Source of the DNA: Marvinbryantia sp.
GTDB lineage: Bacteria > Bacillota > Clostridia > Lachnospirales > Lachnospiraceae
Direction: 5' to 3'
DNA length: 17,872 bases
NCBI GenBank assembly: GCA_016297895.1
Contig: JAEDFS010000039.1
Location: 1 to 17,872 of the forward strand
Made by a program: the position numbers and the translations under genes. Positions 12,277-17,872 of this stretch are shown here, piece after piece; position 1 is the stretch's first letter, and each line of letters opens with the position of its first letter. Below the pieces are notes generated by a model. That model saw nothing but the letters and a program-made list of their open reading frames with translations, did not search any database and was not told the origin of the DNA.

Positions 12277-15249
12277 ATGATTAATGGAACCAGTGCACTG
12301 CAGACACCGCTGCTTACAAACCACATCTCCCAGTGGTCATGGGAACAGTATTGGCAGATTATTGAAAAGCTGAAATCTTCCAATATTGAATACCTTAAGG
12401 GGCGGGACGAATACACTTTATTTAAAGAAGTAGTGTCACCAGACGTTACCGAAGTTTCAAACTTCGGTAACACTGAACACTGCGAAAACCCAGTAAATAT
12501 AGGGGCTGAAGGCAGTGGTGTCATTTCACCTATATGCACAGCAAGTATGTTAATTGACACCGTTTCCACGTCAGCTGACAAGTCGTTTCTGGCTCCTCTC
12601 GATGTCCAGCGAACTGGAAGCATAGCTGAGGTAATCCCTTCTTTTAAGGTGATCCAGTCTGAAAAAATGTCTTTGAATATTGGATTCGACACTGAATTTC
12701 AGGATTTTCGTGATGATCCAGGCAGAAATCGTCTTTTATTATCTCTTCAAATGTCAATCTCCATTGGAGAGACACTGATCAGATACTTTTTTCTCGTGGA
12801 TCCCCGTAGTCAGGAAGTAACCGCAGATGGCGGTCAGATACCATTAAAATACTGTCTTGCTGATATTTTGGACGATCTGAAAAAAGGTTATTTTCATAAT
12901 TTTCCACTCGTTCTGAAAAGGGATATCATCTATAAGGAAAAGAAAACACGATCTGACAAGACCTTCAAAATGATTGATTTCAAAGCAATGAAAGACAGCA
13001 TTATTCCCATAACCCTCATCTGTCATACCGGTAAAGCTGATATATCAGTATTCCGGCGGACGAAATATGACGTGGATCTTCCCCGTTACCTTGGCGAAAT
13101 TCAGGGCGGATGGATGACAACAGAAAATGTCTCCTTAAAAGCTGAAAATGATTCAAACTATAACTACTATTGGCTAATCAATCTCAATGTACGCGATACT
13201 CTTGGTCTTACACCTGCTGATAACAAATCTCTAAAGGCTCTTGGGAATGTAATTGGAAGACCCAAGTTAGAGCTTCCACACAAGGTGATTGAGAACATGG
13301 CTGCATTTGCTGTAAGCAATCCTATTGAGTTTTATAAGTACGCAGTAAATGATGCTGACATCGTAGTTTCTTTCTGCTCTGAACTTTTTCAGTGCAATCA
13401 TAATGTTCCTATGACATTATCCAGTGCGGCTGCAGCATCCATGTATGGTTCGATCAAAGAGTACTTTGGAGTTAAGAAAAAATCAGAATATGACAGGATC
13501 TTCAGGGGGTTAGAAATGTTAGACGAAGGAATTATTCCATCAAAAGATGAGTGCATTAAATATTTAAGGGCTACGAGATATGTTCCGATCAGGGATAATC
13601 CTGATGCCAAGCTTGTTATCGAATATTTTGAAGAGGCATATACAGGAGGCTTTAATGCCTCCTTTTATATTGGCTGGATCACGGAACAGACTACGGATTT
13701 CGATCTCCAGAATGCTTATCCTACTGCAATGGCAAATATCATTGATATCGACTGGTCAAAACCTGTAAGAGATTTTCCAAGAAACTATGATCTTACATGG
13801 CAGGATCTCACAAGCCCACTGATACCGGCAGTTGCTGTTGGAGATTTTACTTTTCCTGATGATTGTTACTGCCCTAATATTCCGGTTCCTGTTAAAGGTG
13901 GGATGAAAATTTATCCTCGTCATGCCAGACATGTCTACATGACCGGTCCGGATATGTATCTTGCGTTGAGGCTTGGCGCAAAAATTACAATCTACAGAGG
14001 GTTCACCTGCCAGATGCTCATGAAAGACAATAAACCTTCACAGTGCCTTGCTTACGCTGTCACAAATCTTGTCCAGGATCGTATGCGAGCAAAGATCGAA
14101 TATAAGGAAAATCCACTGGTTGAGAAAAGCTTAAAGACGATGGTTAATTCCTGTTATGGCAAAACTGCTCAGAATGTAAGTCCTAAGACAAGATACAACG
14201 CTAAGAAAATGGGGCGCGTTGATGCCGAACCTTCCTCAGTCACCAGTCCTTATCACGCTGCATATACGACAGCATTAGTCAGATGCATGCTGATCGCTTG
14301 TATTAACCAGCTTCATGATATGGGATATAAAGTCTACTCTGTTACTACTGATGGATTTATCACCAACGCACCAACAGATGTTGTACGAAATCTTGATGCA
14401 TATGGCTTTGCTCAGGTATTTCAGAATGGTCGTTACATTCTCAATCAAACCCGAGAAGCTTGTTCTGCCAATCAGGTATGGGAGCCAAAGCATTTTAATG
14501 ATACCTTCCTTAATATCACAACACGAGGAAATGTAGCTGTGAATGATAAGGGTGTTCTCGCCCACAACTCATATACCACAGGTGAAGCAAAAGACAGCCG
14601 TGCTGATAGAGATGCTTATATTATCGCAGTGCTTTCCCGTGAAGGGAAATTAAAATGTTCCACAAAATTGTGGACAGAATTTTCCGAAATCGTAGAACGC
14701 AAACACGATTTTCATGTAACCGAAAGTATCCGGCAGCTTTCCATGAATTTTGATTATAAGCGTTGTCCGATTACTGAAACAGCAATGGACACGCCTGTTC
14801 ATTATGATAGTGCCAATGGTCTCTATCACGTTGATACCATAATTGCAGAATATGATACACGTCCTTTCACCGATGCAGAAGAATTTCTGAACTATAGAAA
14901 TACAATGCAAAACGAAGACTGCATCAAGGTCTCTGCTGATCTAGAACGTGTAAAAGTAAAATCCACTGTAAAGACGAAAGGCTATATTGGAAAAGATCTT
15001 AACAGAAAAATCCTTCTTTCCATCCTTATGGGTTATCGTTCCGGCTTATACAAAATTCCGGTGCTTGATGGTTTAAAACAGGCAGAGGTCGTATCCACTG
15101 TAAACAGCTGGGGAATTTCCGAGATTACGATCAACGACTGGAAAAACTGTTCCAGAAGCAAACGCCAGAATAACATGCTCCCCCGCGATCTTATTGATGA
15201 AACACTGCAGCGGATTCTTAGTCTCACTGAAAACAGATCTGCCAGCTGA
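12277..15249 (+). CDS. Family-B DNA polymerase (protein-primed/viral-like) encoded by the mobile element
   Basis: A 990-residue replicative polymerase with intact proofreading and polymerase motifs. ExoI: FDTEF (D138, E140). ExoII: HTGKAD (D255). ExoIII: YAVND (Y355, D359). Motif A: DLQNAYPTAM (D476). Motif B: KTMVNSCYG (K620, N624, Y627, G628). Motif C: VTTDGF, with catalytic D692 but Thr where the first Asp of DTDS usually stands. Motif A to B is 144 residues and B to C 72, close to phi29 polymerase, which leaves room for TPR1 and TPR2 insertions. TTRG (748-751) and KTKGY (899-903) are both candidates for the KxY/KTRG region. The first ~130 residues form an extra N-terminal part containing a DNA palindrome. 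GGAGAG lies seven bases before the ATG. It would copy the excised element; a protein-primed or primer-independent start is inference. Confidence 0.87.
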   Translation: MINGTSALQTPLLTNHISQWSWEQYWQIIEKLKSSNIEYLKGRDEYTLFKEVVSPDVTEVSNFGNTEHCENPVNIGAEGSGVISPICTASMLIDTVSTSADKSFLAPLDVQRTGSIAEVIPSFKVIQSEKMSLNIGFDTEFQDFRDDPGRNRLLLSLQMSISIGETLIRYFFLVDPRSQEVTADGGQIPLKYCLADILDDLKKGYFHNFPLVLKRDIIYKEKKTRSDKTFKMIDFKAMKDSIIPITLICHTGKADISVFRRTKYDVDLPRYLGEIQGGWMTTENVSLKAENDSNYNYYWLINLNVRDTLGLTPADNKSLKALGNVIGRPKLELPHKVIENMAAFAVSNPIEFYKYAVNDADIVVSFCSELFQCNHNVPMTLSSAAAASMYGSIKEYFGVKKKSEYDRIFRGLEMLDEGIIPSKDECIKYLRATRYVPIRDNPDAKLVIEYFEEAYTGGFNASFYIGWITEQTTDFDLQNAYPTAMANIIDIDWSKPVRDFPRNYDLTWQDLTSPLIPAVAVGDFTFPDDCYCPNIPVPVKGGMKIYPRHARHVYMTGPDMYLALRLGAKITIYRGFTCQMLMKDNKPSQCLAYAVTNLVQDRMRAKIEYKENPLVEKSLKTMVNSCYGKTAQNVSPKTRYNAKKMGRVDAEPSSVTSPYHAAYTTALVRCMLIACINQLHDMGYKVYSVTTDGFITNAPTDVVRNLDAYGFAQVFQNGRYILNQTREACSANQVWEPKHFNDTFLNITTRGNVAVNDKGVLAHNSYTTGEAKDSRADRDAYIIAVLSREGKLKCSTKLWTEFSEIVERKHDFHVTESIRQLSMNFDYKRCPITETAMDTPVHYDSANGLYHVDTIIAEYDTRPFTDAEEFLNYRNTMQNEDCIKVSADLERVKVKSTVKTKGYIGKDLNRKILLSILMGYRSGLYKIPVLDGLKQAEVVSTVNSWGISEITINDWKNCSRSKRQNNMLPRDLIDETLQRILSLTENRSAS
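12445..12471. repeat. 27-nt perfect palindrome inside the polB coding region
   Basis: Arms GTTACCGAAGTTT (12445-12457) and its exact complement (12459-12471) flank a single central C. It lies in the low-complexity N-terminal extension of the polymerase (around residues 57-65), outside any catalytic motif. It could bind a dimeric protein or fold as a cruciform; in RNA a few central bases must stay unpaired as a loop. Confidence 0.9.
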
Positions 15250-15296
15250 TGCTTCATCAATCTTCTCTCTGGTTCTCAGTCTGGATCCTCTATTAC

Positions 15297-15330
15297 AAAA
15301 GGGAATTGTCTTAATTGACATTTCCCTTTT
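15297..15330 (+). terminator. Intrinsic terminator after polB
   Basis: AAAAGGGAA pairs with TTCCCTTTT, then one T-T mismatch, then TGTC pairs with GACA around the 6-base loop TTAATT. A run of five Ts closes it on the plus strand. It separates polB from the mobilization genes, so these are distinct transcription units. The A-tract on the other side would also stop leftward transcripts. Confidence 0.85.
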
Positions 15331-15451
15331 TGCATTTCGGTCCATCCCCTGAACCAGCTTTGTTCGGCTTGTTCATCTCATCAAATAAGAACTTTCTGCC
15401 ACGGTAAAGTCTTACATGCTGCCCTGATCTGGCCTCACAAAGAAAACAGCA

Positions 15452-15620
15452 AACTACTCCATCCCGACCGCCTAAGCTTCTAAATCGTGATGAAGTAGTT
15501 AGGCAAGTTTCGCATTATGGCCAGCCATATGCACCGGTTCCAGCCTTTGGGCTGTTACCTAAACTTGCCAGATGGGCTTCGCCCCCTTGGATCCCCCAGC
15601 AAGAGCGCTGCCCTTTGCAT
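15452..15620 (+). other. Candidate origin of transfer (oriT) region upstream of the mob genes
   Basis: The gap 15331-15773 has no convincing gene but dense secondary structure. AACTACT (15452-15458) pairs with AGTAGTT (15494-15500). GGCAAGTTT (15502-15510) pairs with AAACTTGCC (15561-15569), and inside that pair CAGCC/GGCTG (15541-15554) forms a tight hairpin. GGGC-ttc-GCCC follows at 15574-15584, then a GC-rich stretch with AAGAGCGCTGCCCT (from 15601). Nested inverted repeats directly ahead of mobC and a relaxase gene are typical of oriT, with the nick beside one arm. I cannot name the nick site. A replication origin for the element's own polymerase is the main alternative. Confidence 0.5.
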
Positions 15621-15773
15621 TCCCGGCCCGCAAAATGATTTCAGAAATCCAGAAACGTCCACCGGACCTTTCCTCATTTCTTCCATCATTTTTCTATAGG
15701 ACTCCTCGCCCTCTGCACACCGCGGTAATGGTTGCACCCCTACACCCTGCTCTAATAAAGAAAGGAAACTGTT

Positions 15774-16172
15774 ATGAATAAAAAGAAAGCCAAACGCAGA
15801 CGTGATATTTCTGTTACCTTCCGCATGAATGCCGACGAATATGCACTTCTGCAAAATAAAGTAAAAGAATCAGGTCTTACACAGCAGGCATATATCATAA
15901 ATGCCATTAAAGAAACACCAATCATATCTTCGGATGAAATTGCTGTTCAAAAAGAACTCAGCAAAAATTTCGCAGTACTTGTTCAGCAGCTCCGGGGATT
16001 AGCTACTAATGTTAATCAGATGGCTCATGTTGCAAATGGCCAGGGTTATCTTCCAGCTACTCAGACATTGCATGAGACCGCTGATGAAATCAGCAAATAC
16101 CATAAGGAGAGTGAGACGATATGGCAATTAATAAGGTTATCAATAAATCAACAAAGTCACACGGAGCGATGA
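15774..16172 (+). CDS. mobC: MobC-like relaxosome accessory protein
   Basis: A 132-residue DNA-binding protein expected to bind oriT and help the relaxase open and nick it. A very basic start (MNKKKAKRRRD) leads into a ribbon-helix-helix-like segment, ISVTFRMNADEYALLQNKVKESGL, about residues 11-45. The C-terminal half carries LRGLATNVNQMAHVANGQG (about 74-92), which matches the MobC-family signature LxGxxxNxNQxAxxAN. AAAGGA lies about eight bases before the ATG. The last 52 bases overlap the start of the relaxase gene, so the two are translationally coupled. It is the first gene after the candidate oriT. Confidence 0.85.
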   Translation: MNKKKAKRRRDISVTFRMNADEYALLQNKVKESGLTQQAYIINAIKETPIISSDEIAVQKELSKNFAVLVQQLRGLATNVNQMAHVANGQGYLPATQTLHETADEISKYHKESETIWQLIRLSINQQSHTER

Positions 16173-17308
16173 GAAATGTGATTAACTACGTCCTTCAGGA
16201 TCAGAAAGTCATTGAAGGATTTGTAGAAATCACAGGTCCTTATTCCTATGAAACAATTAGTCGGGATCATGTTTACTGCGCTTTCCTCGAAGAGAAAAAA
16301 ATGTGGAACAAAGACTCCGGCAGAATGTACGCACACAATGTTATCAGTTTTCATAAAGATGAAAAAATCACTCCTGAAGAATGTCTCGAGATTGGACGCC
16401 GATTTGCCGAACACTTCTTTCCGGATCATCAGAATCTGATCAGCGTACATCAGGACAAAGACCATCTTCATATTCACATTGTTACCAACTCCGTTTCCTA
16501 TGTAGACGGAAGCAAGCTTCATCAGACCAAACATGATCTGGAACATCAAAAAGAATTTACCAATAATCTCTGCCTTGAAAAAGGTCTGACTATTGCCGAA
16601 AAGGGAAAGCATTTTGATGGAACACCTATCGAGGAAGGTGAGATCAGTGCCTGGAACAAGAATAAATATAATCTTCTGATCAATGATTCTAAAAAGAGCT
16701 ATGTTGCTGAATGCGCCATGGCAGTTCTTGAATCCAAAGAAAACTGTTGCAGTAAAGAAGACTTTATCCGACGTATGGCTGATAGAGGCTGGCAGACAAT
16801 CTGGACAGACAACAGGAAACATATCACATTCCAAAATGAAAAAGGAGAAAAGGTACGTGATAGCAATTTATCCAATACTTTTAAAATAGAAATTAATAAG
16901 GAGGCTTTACTTCATGAATTTGAAAGACAGAATGAAATCAGAATCATCCAGCTCAGTTCCGAGCGCAACCTTGAGCAGTACTACTCAAGAGCAGAGTCAA
17001 TCATCCAGGGAACAACAGCTTCTGGAACAGGCACTGACGAAAATCCAGGAGCTGGAATCCACGTTGGAACAGACTCAGAAAGAAAATCACGAGACGATAC
17101 AACAGCTTTCATCCGAGAACTCAGTTCTCAGGAAAGAGCTGCAGAAGAAAAGCGAGACGATAGTATCTCTGAACGGTCAGATCGAGAAGCTGCACGGGAG
17201 CGATCTCGTATTGAAGAGGAACGAAGAGCTAGAGAAGCAGAACAAAGAATTGCTAGAGAGCGAGCAAAGAACAAAGAACGAAGTCAAAGAAGCCATCGCG
17301 GTCGTTAA
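16121..17308 (+). CDS. mobA: Relaxase/mobilization nuclease (MOBP-type, PF03432-like)
   Basis: A 395-residue strand transferase that would nick oriT, stay bound to the 5' end and lead the strand into a recipient. The metal-binding histidine motif is HQDKDHLHIHIVTN (residues 110-123; H115, H117, H119). The N-terminal INYVL segment offers Y23 as a candidate catalytic tyrosine. The nuclease domain spans roughly residues 1-180. A helical region follows to about 265, and the tail (about 300-395) is very rich in Arg, Glu and Ser. That tail is encoded by the same DNA as the start of another gene in the +1 frame. AAGGAG lies ten bases before the ATG at 16121. The whole protein is intact, but the low-complexity tail is probably not required for nicking. 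Confidence 0.88.
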   Translation: MAINKVINKSTKSHGAMRNVINYVLQDQKVIEGFVEITGPYSYETISRDHVYCAFLEEKKMWNKDSGRMYAHNVISFHKDEKITPEECLEIGRRFAEHFFPDHQNLISVHQDKDHLHIHIVTNSVSYVDGSKLHQTKHDLEHQKEFTNNLCLEKGLTIAEKGKHFDGTPIEEGEISAWNKNKYNLLINDSKKSYVAECAMAVLESKENCCSKEDFIRRMADRGWQTIWTDNRKHITFQNEKGEKVRDSNLSNTFKIEINKEALLHEFERQNEIRIIQLSSERNLEQYYSRAESIIQGTTASGTGTDENPGAGIHVGTDSERKSRDDTTAFIRELSSQERAAEEKRDDSISERSDREAARERSRIEEERRAREAEQRIARERAKNKERSQRSHRGR

Positions 17309-17852
17309 GAAAAGAGCAACTGCACTGGAGCAGGAAATCACCACACGTCTGGATAATGCAAAGAAATCAGAACAGGAAGCTATTGCCTTAAAAGCTGATA
17401 TGCAGGCACAGATTGGAAAGAGCGCGGAACATCTTGCCAAAATAACCACAGACCGGATAAAGAAAGATTATAAAAATAAAATTACAGAAACTGAACATTC
17501 ATATAAAAGGAAAACTGCAGCCGTGTACAGCCTTACTGCCGGTGCTCTGATTTACAGCTTACTTGCAACTATGTTGACTGCCTGTAATTCCAATCGCTGC
17601 ATATCTGATATTGCTCAGTTTGCAAATTTTCTGTATAAGCTTCTTGTTACACCAATAAATTTCGCAATTGAGTCAGCAGCATATGCCTGGACTGTAAAAA
17701 AACTGATTCCTTACTCAGGTCTTGACGTGATTACTGCAGCCATTCTTTCAGGTATAGTTTTTCTCATTATTATCGGTATCACCTATGGTATTTTCGGAAA
17801 CTGTATATACTACCTTGGCAAAGTACAGTTTACAAGGGACTACACAGGGTAG
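16914..17852 (+). CDS. Coiled-coil membrane protein overlapping the relaxase gene (MobB/MbeD-like by arrangement)
   Basis: A 312-residue protein whose first 131 codons lie inside the relaxase gene in a different frame. It has its own strong ribosome site, AAGGAGG at 16898-16904, nine bases before the ATG. After a Ser/Gln/Thr-rich start, residues ~33-195 form a long Glu/Lys/Gln coiled coil. Two hydrophobic segments follow (about 201-222 and 270-294) with an amphipathic stretch between. The frame continues 540 bases past the relaxase stop, showing it is a real gene. ColE1-type plasmids also carry small mobilization genes out of frame within the relaxase gene, so a role tethering or stabilising the relaxosome at the membrane is a fair inference. 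I recognise no family. GGGAGGGG at the window end suggests another gene follows. Confidence 0.78.
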   Translation: MNLKDRMKSESSSSVPSATLSSTTQEQSQSSREQQLLEQALTKIQELESTLEQTQKENHETIQQLSSENSVLRKELQKKSETIVSLNGQIEKLHGSDLVLKRNEELEKQNKELLESEQRTKNEVKEAIAVVKKRATALEQEITTRLDNAKKSEQEAIALKADMQAQIGKSAEHLAKITTDRIKKDYKNKITETEHSYKRKTAAVYSLTAGALIYSLLATMLTACNSNRCISDIAQFANFLYKLLVTPINFAIESAAYAWTVKKLIPYSGLDVITAAILSGIVFLIIIGITYGIFGNCIYYLGKVQFTRDYTG

Positions 17853-17872
17853 GTATCTGACGGGAGGGGTGC

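Larger units (their letters stand above)
12138..17872 (+). mobile_element. Left end and mobilization/replication module of an integrated element (right end not in window)
   Basis: The element starts where tadA homology stops (about 12138-12150) and continues past the right edge. Its genes all read rightward, opposite to the Tad operon, and are visibly less GC-rich. Contents: family-B DNA polymerase, terminator, structured candidate oriT region, MobC-like protein, relaxase, and an overlapping coiled-coil membrane protein. No integrase, recombinase, coupling protein or type IV secretion gene is visible here, so whether it is a mobilizable or a self-transmissible element is open. No direct repeat marking the target site can be tested without the other end. 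Confidence 0.82.

Noticed and set aside
12195..12692. Minus-strand open frame over the start of polB
   Set aside because: It is antisense to the polymerase N-terminus, partly kept open by the palindrome, and shows no recognisable protein features.
12277..15249. Element as a casposon
   Set aside because: PolB is present but no Cas1-like integrase or terminal inverted repeats are seen, and relaxase genes point to conjugal transfer. The unseen right part could still change this.
15555..15854. Minus-strand 99-codon frame in the mob intergenic region
   Set aside because: It runs antisense into mobC and covers structured DNA of the candidate oriT. Any conservation is more likely due to the DNA than to a protein.

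Overview
The window looks like a piece of a Clostridia chromosome, most likely Lachnospiraceae. Evidence: near-perfect AGGAGG ribosome binding sites, sigma-A type promoters, short intrinsic terminators, and a Tad pilus locus of the clostridial kind (Flp1-type pilin, DUF5702 protein, TadE-like pseudopilins, an FHA/DUF6382 protein). The species cannot be fixed from the sequence alone.

Layout. Positions 1-469 (minus) hold the start of glucose-6-phosphate isomerase behind a clear promoter. Positions 730-1417 (plus) hold an AT-rich two-gene cassette, a minimal nucleotidyltransferase and its HI0074/HEPN-like partner, closed by a 15-bp hairpin shared with the convergent D-2-hydroxyacid dehydrogenase (1613-2569, minus). 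Next, all minus, come an unrecognised membrane protein (2632-3426) and MTA/SAH nucleosidase (3635-4336), each with its own promoter.

From 4457 to about 12137 runs a leftward Tad (type IVc pilus) operon. In transcription order it is tadA (3' remnant only), tadB, tadC with a large extra domain, flp pilin, DUF5702 protein, a TadE-like protein with a Cys-rich tail, prepilin peptidase, TadE, and an FHA/DUF6382 membrane protein. The genes are packed tightly, with ribosome sites overlapping upstream stop codons and one TTGA start/stop overlap. Together they would make, process, assemble and regulate a thin Flp pilus.

The tadA ATPase gene is cut within the conserved segment NT(G)HDGSLSTGH. Everything to its right (about 12138 to the window end) is foreign and transcribed rightward. 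It holds a 990-residue family-B DNA polymerase with protein-primed-like spacing, a terminator, a strongly structured ~440-bp gap that is a candidate oriT, a MobC-type accessory protein, a MOBP-type relaxase, and a coiled-coil membrane protein whose first 131 codons lie out of frame inside the relaxase gene. This is best read as one end of a mobilizable (or conjugative) element that encodes its own PolB replicase and has inactivated the Tad motor ATPase gene. The other end, the recombinase and the rest of tadA must lie beyond the right edge.

The most interesting points are the PolB-plus-relaxase element (pipolin-like but not a clear pipolin), the long overlapping gene pair, a 27-nt palindrome inside the polymerase gene, and the insertion itself.
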